Source: Paraprevotella sp. (lineage in GTDB: Bacteria > Bacteroidota > Bacteroidia > Bacteroidales > Bacteroidaceae). From it: DNA of 7,143 nt. Under the pieces are notes generated by a model, which was not told the DNA's origin, did no database searches, and saw nothing but the letters and a program-made list of their open reading frames with translations. The stretch lies in contig JAJPYK010000094.1 in NCBI GenBank assembly GCA_021205005.1, positions 1-7,143 on the forward strand, read 5' to 3'. The position numbers and the translations under genes were made by a program. Numbering within the stretch: the first letter of the stretch is position 1; each line of letters begins with the position of its first letter. Below, in pieces: positions 1 through 7,143 of the stretch.

Positions 1-947
1 ATGTAATAGGACTTGATTTGGGAGGTACCAATTCCGTATTCGGCATTGTGGATGCGGATGCGAACGTCATTGCTTCCACTTCTATCCGCACGGCGGAACA
101 AAAAGATTTGAATGTCTACATCGCCAACTGTTGCAAAGCGCTGGAACCGTTGATTGAAAAGGTAGGCGGTATACAAAAGATCAAAGGTCTGGGTATCGGT
201 GCACCGAATGGCAACTATTATACCGGCAATATAGAACAAGCCCCCAACCTGCCATGGAAGGGCATCGTTCCGCTTGCAAAACTATTTCATGAACGTTTGG
301 GTATACCCGTGGTCTTGACCAACGACGCCAACGCCGCGGCTATCGGAGAAATGACTTATGGCGTGGCAAAAGGCATGAAAGACTTTATCATGCTTACTTT
401 GGGTACGGGCGTAGGCAGCGGTATCGTGGTCAACGGGGAGTTGGTGTACGGCTGCGACGGCTTTGCGGGCGAGTTAGGCCATGTAATTGTGGACACAAGT
501 CCGGACGCCCGCTTGTGCGGATGCGGTCGCAAAGGGTGTCTGGAGACCTATTGTTCGGCCACCGGTGTGGCGCGTACGGCCCGGGCATTCCTGTCCAAAC
601 ACGTAGAAGACAGTGAACTGCGTAAGATTCCGGCAGAAGAGATTACGTCGAAGGACGTATCTATTACCGCGGAGCACGGCGATGCCATGGCACGCGAGAT
701 TTACAAGTATACGGGACATATCTTGGGACGGGCATGCGCCAATTTCACAGCCTTTTCGAGTCCGGAAGCTTATGTGTTCTTCGGCGGGTTGACCAAAGCG
801 GGCAATCTGATTATGGATCCCATCAAAGAAGCTTATAATGAGAATGTGCAGAATATCTTTAAAGGGAAGGCCAAAATGCTGATTTCCCAGTTGGACGACG
901 CGCAGGCTGCTGTCCTGGGGGCTGCGGCTTTGGCTTGGAAGCTTTAA
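1..947 (+). CDS. ROK-family sugar kinase (glucokinase-type), 5' partial
   Basis: This probably phosphorylates glucose (or a related hexose) with ATP in the cytoplasm, feeding glycolysis. The reading frame is open to the window edge: codons start at base 3 and read V-I-G-L-D before the TTG at 18, so that TTG is an internal Leu and the true start lies just upstream. 314 codons are visible. Motifs, numbered from the first visible residue: DLGGTN phosphate loop (5-10), IEQAPNLPW sugar-site segment (about 77-85), NDANAAAIGE with the catalytic Asp (107-116), LTLGTGVGSG phosphate-2 loop (132-141), GELGH (156-160), and the ROK zinc motif CGCGRKGCLE with Cys 172, 174 and 179 plus His 160. Length and order match complete ROK kinases of about 320 residues, so only a few residues are missing. 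It converges on the small gene at 1042. Glucose specificity is inferred from resemblance to Bacteroides glucokinases; other ROK sugars, such as mannose or N-acetyl sugars, are not excluded. Confidence 0.93.
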   Translation, partial: VIGLDLGGTNSVFGIVDADANVIASTSIRTAEQKDLNVYIANCCKALEPLIEKVGGIQKIKGLGIGAPNGNYYTGNIEQAPNLPWKGIVPLAKLFHERLGIPVVLTNDANAAAIGEMTYGVAKGMKDFIMLTLGTGVGSGIVVNGELVYGCDGFAGELGHVIVDTSPDARLCGCGRKGCLETYCSATGVARTARAFLSKHVEDSELRKIPAEEITSKDVSITAEHGDAMAREIYKYTGHILGRACANFTAFSSPEAYVFFGGLTKAGNLIMDPIKEAYNENVQNIFKGKAKMLISQLDDAQAAVLGAAALAWKL

Positions 948-961
948 ACACCCCTTTCACG

Positions 962-1005
962 AATCGCCCGGCAACACGTTTTCTTTCACGTATTGCCGGG
1001 CGATT
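962..1005. terminator. Strong hairpin between convergent genes, likely bidirectional terminator
   Basis: A perfect 13-base inverted repeat (962-974 with 993-1005, GC-rich core CGCCCGGC) continues, after one C-A mismatch, into four more pairs (976-979 with 988-991) closing an 8-base pyrimidine loop. It begins 15 bases after the sugar-kinase stop and ends 36 bases before the stop of the oppositely oriented small gene. No long T tract follows on either strand, so the intrinsic-terminator call rests on stem strength and position. Confidence 0.7.
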
Positions 1006-1041
1006 TCGTATGTTCCTGAAATGGGTCGGAAATACCGGCGT

Positions 1042-1239
1042 TTATTTACTGAAAAGGGAACAGTAATTTCTGCGGACCGGATATAATTCATCGGCAGACA
1101 CCTCCACAATCTGCCCTCCACGAGCCACCACCAACGTGGTATGGTTATGTCTAGCTCGCTCGACCAGACGCTTTTGGGCTAAAAAGATCCCCTCGTCTAT
1201 CTTACTTTGCATTTCATAGACCTCATCCTCGTTCATCAT
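1042..1239 (-). CDS. Small protein paired with zeta-like kinase (possible antitoxin)
   Basis: Product of about 65 residues. The frame is open up to an ATG at 1320, but that would overlap the zeta-like gene by nearly 100 bases. I prefer the tandem ATGs at 1239/1236, which overlap the upstream gene by only 14-17 bases and follow a purine-rich GAAAGAAG. The core (EMQSKIDEGIFLAQKRLVE) is predicted helical, followed by a strand-turn-strand stretch, LVVARGGQIVEVSADEL. From memory, small proteins of this pattern (helix, then LVV-x-R-x-G-x-I-V-x-V) accompany COG4185 zeta-like ATPases in Bacteroidota and Chlorobi. I cannot assign a Pfam name. There is no signal peptide or membrane segment. The overlap implies co-transcription and translational coupling with the zeta-like gene. 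An antitoxin role is inference from pairing only. The last residues (YCSLFSK) are basic/hydrophobic and of unknown use. Confidence 0.7.
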   Translation of the reverse strand: MMNEDEVYEMQSKIDEGIFLAQKRLVERARHNHTTLVVARGGQIVEVSADELYPVRRNYCSLFSK

Positions 1240-1831
1240 GATCTTCTTTCGTATATTTGTCTTTGAATTTTTCATATTTGTTAGGTTCCACAATGGTGAT
1301 GTTATCATCTTTCCATCCATAAGCTATCTTGTTGGACGGACAAGTGCTGTTGTCGTACAAAGCCCAGTAATCGCATACCGGCATATAAAGATTGAATAAA
1401 TTGCTGAGACCGTTGTCGTAGCGGCTGTAGATCACGTCCAACGGAATGTTGTGCCCCCCTTCGCTGACACGCTTGGCTACGCGCTTGACGGCTTGTTCGG
1501 CGCTGCTCAGAGAAAAGAACAGCAAGGTGACGAAGTATCCCCGTTTCTGTGCCTGTTTAATCAGCTTCACATAGGAACGGGTGGCCAAGGTCGTTTCAAA
1601 AGCAAACGTCTCTCCGTCTTTCAGCAGATGGATGATACGGTCTATCATCAGGCGGCCGGCCTGAATGGCTACTCCTTCGGGATTGAAAGGGGAGAGGCCG
1701 GCGGCAATTTCGTCTGCGTTGACAAACTCGCGACAGTCAAGCATTTCCGGAAGCACAGTAAAACTGGCTGTGGTTTTTCCGGCTCCGTTACAACCTGCAA
1801 TGACGTACAAGTTATGTTTTTGTTCGCCCAT
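1223..1831 (-). CDS. Zeta-toxin-like P-loop kinase/ATPase (COG4185 type)
   Basis: 202 residues, cytoplasmic. Walker A is GCNGAGKT at residues 13-20, directly after a LYVIAG strand. VNADEIA (38-44) carries an Asp at the position where zeta toxins use Asp to activate the substrate hydroxyl. FAFETTLA (77-84) resembles the zeta substrate-binding E-S/T-T-L segment. RVAKRVSEGGHNIP (118-130) supplies the lid arginines and the RV-x-GGH-x-[IV]P signature of the COG4185 zeta-like group. Zeta toxins phosphorylate UDP-N-acetylglucosamine and poison cell-wall synthesis; whether this shorter subgroup does so is not established here. The start ATG at 1831 lies about 20 bases below a good promoter and has no Shine-Dalgarno. 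It overlaps the small gene downstream, making a two-gene unit. The charged tail (about 184-202, KYEKFKDKYTKEDHDE) is probably peripheral. Alternative: a small-molecule kinase unrelated to toxicity. Confidence 0.88.
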   Translation of the reverse strand: MGEQKHNLYVIAGCNGAGKTTASFTVLPEMLDCREFVNADEIAAGLSPFNPEGVAIQAGRLMIDRIIHLLKDGETFAFETTLATRSYVKLIKQAQKRGYFVTLLFFSLSSAEQAVKRVAKRVSEGGHNIPLDVIYSRYDNGLSNLFNLYMPVCDYWALYDNSTCPSNKIAYGWKDDNITIVEPNKYEKFKDKYTKEDHDERG

Positions 1832-1858
1832 GATGTTTCAATTTGGTTTCTTCTCTTG

Positions 1859-1889
1859 CAAAGATACGATTTGACCGTGAAACCGCCAA
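1859..1889 (-). promoter_or_regulatory. Bacteroidota promoter for the zeta-like pair
   Basis: On the minus strand TTGG (1889-1886) is followed after 19 bases by TATCTTTG (1866-1859), a full match to the TAnnTTTG -7 box of Bacteroidales. Transcription would start near 1853, leaving a leader of about 20 bases before the ATG at 1831. It lies in the 100-base gap after trmD, so the pair can be expressed independently of trmD. Confidence 0.65.
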
Positions 1890-1931
1890 TCTTTTGCCTT
1901 TATTTTTAGAAGATATGCAGGAAAAAAAGTG

Positions 1932-2618
1932 TCATTCCTTCGCTTTTTCCAGCAAGTCGGGGCGCAAAGCCTTAGTGCGGTCGAAAGATTGTTGCAACTC
2001 CCATTCTTTGATTTTGGCCTCATGACCGGATAATAAAATGTCCGGCACTTTCCATCCTTTATATTCGGCCGGACGGGTGTACGCGGGGGCGGCCAGCAGA
2101 TGGTCTTGAAAAGAATCGGACAATGCGCTTTGCTCGTCTCCGATCACGCCGGGCACGATACGTACGATAGCATCTGTCATGACGGCTGCCGCCAGTTCGC
2201 CACCGGTCAGCACGTAATCGCCGATGCTCACTTCTTTGGTAATGAGATGCTCACGTATGCGATAATCTATGCCTTTGTAATGGCCGCACAGAATGATCAG
2301 GTTCCGGCACAGCGAGAGACTGTTGGCCATAGGTTGGTCAAACTGGCGGCCGTCCGGCGTGACGAAGATGACTTCATCATAATCGCGTTCGGCCTTCAGA
2401 GCTGAAATGCAACGGTCTATCGGTTCACACTGCATCACCATGCCGGCAAAACCTCCGAACGGATAGTCGTCCACGCGACGATATTTGTTCGTGGCATAGT
2501 CGCGCAAGTTGTGTAACCGGATTTCCACCAGTCCCTTTTTTTTGGCGCGTCCCAGAATGCTTTCGTGCACGAAGTTCTCCAGCAACTCCGGCAACACGGT
2601 AATAATGTCTATTCTCAT
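1932..2618 (-). CDS. trmD: tRNA (guanine-N1)-methyltransferase TrmD
   Basis: TrmD transfers a methyl group from S-adenosylmethionine to N1 of G37 in tRNAs reading CNN-type codons, preventing +1 frameshifting; it works in the cytoplasm as a SPOUT-class homodimer. At 228 residues it is a normal length for Bacteroidales. Visible landmarks: the [14 protein letters not shown]-terminus, [16 protein letters not shown] (47-62, SAM/tRNA-site region), LCGHYKGID and [14 protein letters not shown] (the trefoil-knot SAM-binding loops, about 110-145), the conserved Arg in [11 protein letters not shown], the catalytic Asp in ALSDSFQD, and the C-terminal [19 protein letters not shown] segment. The ATG at 2618 gives the family's canonical start. 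In many bacteria trmD sits in the rpsP-rimM-trmD-rplS operon; here it stands apart, downstream of a flavoprotein gene, as I recall for Bacteroides. It appears intact. Confidence 0.98.
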   Translation of the reverse strand: MRIDIITVLPELLENFVHESILGRAKKKGLVEIRLHNLRDYATNKYRRVDDYPFGGFAGMVMQCEPIDRCISALKAERDYDEVIFVTPDGRQFDQPMANSLSLCRNLIILCGHYKGIDYRIREHLITKEVSIGDYVLTGGELAAAVMTDAIVRIVPGVIGDEQSALSDSFQDHLLAAPAYTRPAEYKGWKVPDILLSGHEAKIKEWELQQSFDRTKALRPDLLEKAKE

Positions 2619-2645
2619 GAGAGGAGGATTTCGTCTATTTTACTG

Positions 2646-2653
2646 CAAAAATA
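2646..2653 (-). promoter_or_regulatory. Candidate -7 box for trmD
   Basis: TATTTTTG on the minus strand (2653-2646) matches TAnnTTTG exactly and lies 27 bases above the trmD ATG, in the 72-base gap after the flavoprotein stop. The -33 position (about 2676-2673) reads ATGG, a poor match to TTTG, so trmD may also depend on read-through from the flavoprotein gene. Confidence 0.45.
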
Positions 2654-2690
2654 GTGATTTTACGGCATATAGCCATATTCCGGACCGCAA

Positions 2691-3958
2691 CTATTGCAAA
2701 AGGAGGCCGTCGGAGGAACGAGAGGCTATGGCATCGGCCATCGACCGCGCCACGGTGTAGGCCGTGGTCCAGGCGGCCTGGAGATTGAATCCTCCTGTCA
2801 CACCGTCGATATCGAGCACCTCTCCGGCAAAATACAAGCTGGGACAGGTCTTGCTTTCCAACGTTCGGCGATGGATAGAATCCAGACTGACACCGCCACA
2901 GGTGACGAACTCTTCCCGGAACGTGCTTCGGCCCGTCACTTCGTAGCGGTCGTTACACAAGCTGTCTATCAGTTTGTGAAGTCCTTTCGTCCCCAATTCG
3001 TTCCATTTCCTGTCTTGCGGAAATCCCGATTTAGCCCACAGGTAGAGCCAGAGCCGGGCGGACAGATTGTACGGGCGCAGACCGGAGAGTTGTTTCTGAG
3101 GGTATTGGCGAATCAGGTCGGACAGATGTTCCTTTACCGTTTCCCCGTTGCTTTCGTTCAGCCAATTTACCAGAATCGGAACCCGGTCATTCTTCTCGCG
3201 GATGAAACGGGCGGCATAAGAAGAAAGTTTCAAGACGGCCGGTCCGCTCATGCCCCAATGGGTGACGAGCAGAGCTCCGGAAGAACGGATTTTTGTTCCG
3301 GGGATGGTCATCGCGACAGGATCTGCCACAATGCCCATCAGGTTGCGCAAGGCCGGTTCGGCGATGTTGAACGTGAACAAGGAAGGCACCGGTTGTTCTA
3401 TCCGATGCCCCATACGGGACAGGTATTGCAAACTTTCTTTACGAGGCGAACCGCCTGTGGTTACGGCCACGAAGTCGAACAGCGGTAAGGTTTCACGCCC
3501 CGAATTGAAGGTGAGTTCATAGCGATGGTCGCGTGGGATGATCTGCTCCAACCGATGCGAAGTCCTGATCCTGACGCCCAGTTTCTCAGCCAAACGTTCC
3601 AGGCATCCCGTAACGGCACGGGCATCTTGTACGGAAGGCAAAACACAATGGTCGTCTTGCGTGACGAGTTTGACACCATGCTGTTCAAACCATCGATACG
3701 TTTGGACAGAACCGAAAGCTTTGAACAGTCCTTTCAGCAACTGGTGTCCGCGCGGATAGACTTGTTTCAGATCGGTCACTCCCTCGAACGAATTGGTCAG
3801 ATTGCAGCGTCCCCTCCCGAAATGGATACTTTTTTCAATACTTCTGTCTGTTTTTCGAAAATGGTCACCTGCGCTTGCGGCACAAACCGCTTCAAGTTGA
3901 CGGCCAGGAAGAAACCGGATGCTCCTCCGCCTATGATTGCCACGTTCATCTTCTTCAT
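2691..3958 (-). pseudogene. HI0933/YhiN-family FAD-dependent oxidoreductase, split by a 1-base frameshift
   Basis: The family (COG2081) consists of FAD-binding flavoproteins of largely unknown substrate. Two frames together give one full-length protein of 422 residues. The N-terminal frame starts at the ATG at 3958 with the FAD Rossmann motif (IIGGGASG, about 8-15) and the ribose-binding acid in VTIFEKQTE (Glu 35), reaches VSISGG, then hits TGA at 3799-3797 after 53 codons. The other frame takes over at GRCNLTN and runs to TAG at 2691, including LPLFDFVAVTTGGSPRK, THWGMSGPAVLKLSS and the C-terminal GEVLDIDGVTGGFNLQAAW (379-397). The break is a missing G within the coding-strand run (C run at 3811-3814). 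With five Gs the sequence reads the family motif SGGGRCNLTN. The downstream frame alone is open from an ATG at 3986, but its first 56 or so residues are out-of-frame translation and lack the FAD loop. Either a real lesion or a sequencing error; the rest shows no decay. Confidence 0.9.
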
Positions 3959-3973
3959 GATTTTGGTGAACGG

Positions 3974-3981
3974 CAAAGGTA
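3974..3981 (-). promoter_or_regulatory. Candidate -7 box for the flavoprotein gene
   Basis: TACCTTTG on the minus strand (3981-3974) matches TAnnTTTG and lies 15 bases above the ATG at 3958, giving a very short leader. The -33 position (4004-4001) reads TTTC, one mismatch from TTTG, at 19-base spacing. Confidence 0.5.
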
Positions 3982-4181
3982 AGCATTCTTTTTCGTACGG
4001 GAAAAGACTACCGAAATTTTATCCGCAGGCGGAATACCGGGCTGTGGCGGAGAATTTTTCTGCACCGTCATGGGACCGAAGCCTGACAAAATGGCAGATT
4101 TTCATCGTGCTCAGGGTAGGTGAAAAATCTATTTCAGCTCCAATTAGCGCGTTCATTTTGCATAATTATCTGTTTTGTGCC

Positions 4182-4213
4182 GTATATATGCAACAAACTC
4201 GTGCATATATGCA
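4182..4213. repeat. Palindrome with repeated half-site (possible operator)
   Basis: TGCATATATGCA at 4202-4213 is a perfect 12-base palindrome. Its right part, TATATGCAA, recurs at 4185-4193, giving two copies about 20 bases apart (roughly two helical turns) followed by an A tract. That spacing suits a dimeric DNA-binding regulator, but the site is over 200 bases from the flavoprotein start and over 500 from ligA, and AT-rich sequence makes such palindromes less surprising. Confidence 0.3.
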
Positions 4214-4262
4214 AAAAAAAACTTGCCGTAGAAAAATCATTTTTGTGCGCTAAAAAATAAAA

Positions 4263-4284
4263 TTCTCTCCGTACGTGGAGAGAA
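4263..4284 (-). terminator. Terminator-like hairpin, minus orientation
   Basis: Eight-base arms TTCTCTCC and GGAGAGAA (4263-4270 with 4277-4284) close a 6-base loop. On the minus strand the hairpin is followed at once by TTTTATTTTTT, the classical intrinsic-terminator form. No called gene ends here on the minus strand, so the transcript it would stop is unknown. The right arm can also pair with TCTCC at 4288-4292. Confidence 0.45.
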
Positions 4285-4586
4285 AAATCTCCGCAGAAAG
4301 AGGAAAAGACAGGCGTACAATCCTGTTTTCGGGTCAAGAAACGAGGATAAAAAGCACAGTTTGCCACTTTTTCCCGCACAAAATCCGACGTCAGAATGTC
4401 AGGAATCCTACCGGATTGCTTTCCTGTTTTCTCGTTCTATCCCGTAGAATCCCTCTGTTTTCTGTCCTGTTGAAAGTGGTTTCCTCTTCGGAACAACATT
4501 CTGTTATTTCTGCGGTTTGCGAGAATGGCTTATTTTCTTCGGCGGTGTCAAAAGCTATGATTCCGGCGATTCTCGTCTCATTCCAT

Positions 4587-4614
4587 CTGCCATTTTGGCA
4601 GGTCCGTTCTTTTT
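4587..4614 (+). terminator. Short hairpin plus T-rich stretch upstream of the ligA promoter
   Basis: CTGCCA and TGGCAG (4587-4592 with 4596-4601) form a 6-base stem with a 3-base loop, followed by a T-rich run at 4607-4614. It lies just before the ligA promoter and could insulate ligA from upstream transcription. The stem is short and the T run starts five bases late, so the call is tentative. Confidence 0.3.
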
Positions 4615-4625
4615 CCGTTCCGTTC

Positions 4626-4656
4626 TTGGGCATTTTCGGCGAATTGCTTATTTTTG
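4626..4656 (+). promoter_or_regulatory. Bacteroidota promoter for ligA
   Basis: TTGG (4626-4629), 19 bases, then TATTTTTG (4649-4656): the same spacing as the zeta-pair and dapA promoters and a full -7 match. Transcription would start near 4663, giving a leader of about 78 bases. A second -7 match, TACGTTTG at 4679-4686, lies nearer the gene but has TTTG only at 22-base spacing, so it is the weaker alternative. Confidence 0.6.
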
Positions 4657-4728
4657 TAGAAAGAACGGGGGGACCGGATACGTTTGCGGCGGATGTTCGC
4701 GGCAATCAGTCCCTGTTACATCTTATAA

Positions 4729-6747
<2,019 letters not shown>

Positions 6748-6754
6748 AAGATTG

Positions 6755-6785
6755 TTTGAGTTATGGGATTTTATTTGTATTTTTG
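6755..6785 (+). promoter_or_regulatory. Near-ideal Bacteroidota promoter for dapA
   Basis: TTTG (6755-6758), exactly 19 bases, then TATTTTTG (6778-6785): both boxes match the Bacteroidales consensus in full. Transcription should begin near 6792, about 22 bases before the dapA ATG. It starts 8 bases after the ligA stop, so dapA is expressed independently. No hairpin terminator for ligA is visible in the 66-base gap. Confidence 0.75.
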
Positions 6786-6813
6786 TCGTCAAATAGCTAA
6801 AAGTTTTTAAACT

Positions 6814-7143
6814 ATGACACAAAATAAATTCAAAGGGTTGGGCATCGCCTTGATCACTCCGTTTAAGACGGATGGGGAGGTGGATTATGACGCATTGACC
6901 CGATTGGTGGAATATCAGATCCAAAACGGCATAGATTTCCTGTGTATCATGGGAACGACGGCCGAAACCCCTTGTTTGTCTGCCGACGAAAAGAAGACGC
7001 TGAAACGACTGCTCGTAGAGCGCGTGGCCGGCCGAGTGCCATTGTTAATGGGATGCGGGGGAAACAATACGGCGGCCGTCATCCAGGATTTGAATGACAA
7101 TGATTGGAGCGGAATCGACGGCAGTCGTTCGGTATGTGCTTAT
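6814..7143 (+). CDS. dapA: 4-hydroxy-tetrahydrodipicolinate synthase DapA, 3' partial
   Basis: DapA condenses pyruvate with aspartate semialdehyde, the first committed step to diaminopimelate and lysine; the cytoplasmic tetramer is a TIM barrel of about 295 residues. Only 110 codons are in the window, with no stop. Visible: FKGLGIALITPF (6-17, first barrel strand), YQIQNGIDFLCIMGTTAET (34-52, with the two active-site Thr at 48-49), the SADEKKTLKRLLVERVAGRVPLLMG helix-strand unit and GGNNTAAVIQDL (82-93). GTTAE in place of the commoner GTTGE is, to my recollection, seen in other Bacteroidales. The last nine residues read DGSRSVCAY where the family has a pattern like DGILSVCPYYNKP; the Ile-Leu and Pro replacements are unusual and lie against the window end. 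The Schiff-base Lys and the remaining active-site residues are beyond the window. The ATG at 6814 follows an A-rich leader without a Shine-Dalgarno. Confidence 0.96.
   Translation, partial: MTQNKFKGLGIALITPFKTDGEVDYDALTRLVEYQIQNGIDFLCIMGTTAETPCLSADEKKTLKRLLVERVAGRVPLLMGCGGNNTAAVIQDLNDNDWSGIDGSRSVCAY

Larger units (their letters stand above)
3982..4625. other. Long intergenic region without a convincing gene
   Basis: This is the gap between the divergent flavoprotein and ligA genes. Open frames cross it on both strands (for example 4275-4784 plus and 4391-4705 minus), but their translations are rich in Ser, Arg, Cys and Phe, show no recognisable domain, and overlap or run into ligA, so I do not call them. 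The first half (about 4110-4290) is AT-rich, with a palindrome at 4202-4213 and three copies of GAAAAATC (4122, 4231, 4282). The second half (4290-4620) is pyrimidine-rich on the plus strand and contains several hairpins: 4263-4284, 4400-4426 (two nested stems of 4 and 5 pairs with a bulge, then a T-rich stretch), 4520-4575 (7-base outer arms with a 4-base inner stem), and 4587-4601. This could be a long regulatory leader, an unannotated small RNA, or a decayed gene. I see no tRNA and no known riboswitch consensus. Confidence 0.5.

Noticed and set aside
18..20. TTG as the start of the sugar kinase
   Set aside because: The frame continues upstream as V-I-G-L-D, completing the conserved LDLGGTN phosphate loop, so the TTG codes an internal Leu.
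2694..3488. 264-codon plus-strand frame
   Set aside because: Antisense shadow of the flavoprotein gene, which has clear family motifs.
3797..3825. Programmed ribosomal frameshift joining the two flavoprotein frames
   Set aside because: A -1 slip would be needed, but the site lacks a canonical X-XXY-YYZ slippery heptamer, and the family is normally encoded in one frame. A missing base is simpler.
3525..4253. 242-codon plus-strand frame antisense to the flavoprotein N-terminus
   Set aside because: Its first 430 bases are the complement of a clear coding region; the remainder crosses AT-rich intergenic sequence without any motif.
4391..4705. Open frame of 104 codons on the minus strand in the intergenic region
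   Set aside because: Low-complexity polar composition, no family resemblance, no promoter match upstream, and it covers the ligA promoter.

Overview
The window looks like a piece of chromosome from a member of the Bacteroidales (phylum Bacteroidota). Every complete gene has its closest recognisable form in Bacteroides/Parabacteroides/Tannerella-type genomes. Starts lack Shine-Dalgarno sequences, and several genes are preceded by the Bacteroidota sigma-ABfr-type promoter (TTTG or TTGG, 19 bases, TAnnTTTG). Base composition is moderate, near 50% GC by eye. Genus cannot be fixed from the sequence alone.

Layout: (1) 1-947, plus strand: a ROK-family glucokinase-type sugar kinase missing only its first few codons, which lie before the window. 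(2) 948-1041: a strong hairpin between convergent genes. (3) 1042-1831, minus strand: a zeta-toxin-like P-loop kinase/ATPase followed by an overlapping small gene, a possible toxin-antitoxin-like pair with its own promoter. (4) 1932-2618, minus: trmD, tRNA m1G37 methyltransferase. (5) 2691-3958, minus: a HI0933/YhiN-family flavoprotein that is split by a one-base deletion in a G run of the coding strand, exactly inside its conserved SGGGRCN motif. (6) 3959-4740: about 780 bases without a convincing gene, holding divergent promoters, a 12-base perfect palindrome and several terminator-like hairpins. (7) 4741-6747, plus: ligA, complete NAD-dependent DNA ligase. (8) 6814 to the end, plus: dapA (4-hydroxy-tetrahydrodipicolinate synthase), first 110 codons only, behind a near-ideal promoter.

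Most of this is housekeeping: tRNA modification, DNA joining, lysine/cell-wall precursor synthesis and sugar phosphorylation. The genes are mostly separately promoted rather than one operon. The only accessory-looking element is the zeta-like pair. The points most worth checking are the frameshift in the flavoprotein, the zeta-like pair, the long structured intergenic region, and the departure from family consensus in the last few dapA codons. I found no clear sign of a wholly new system.
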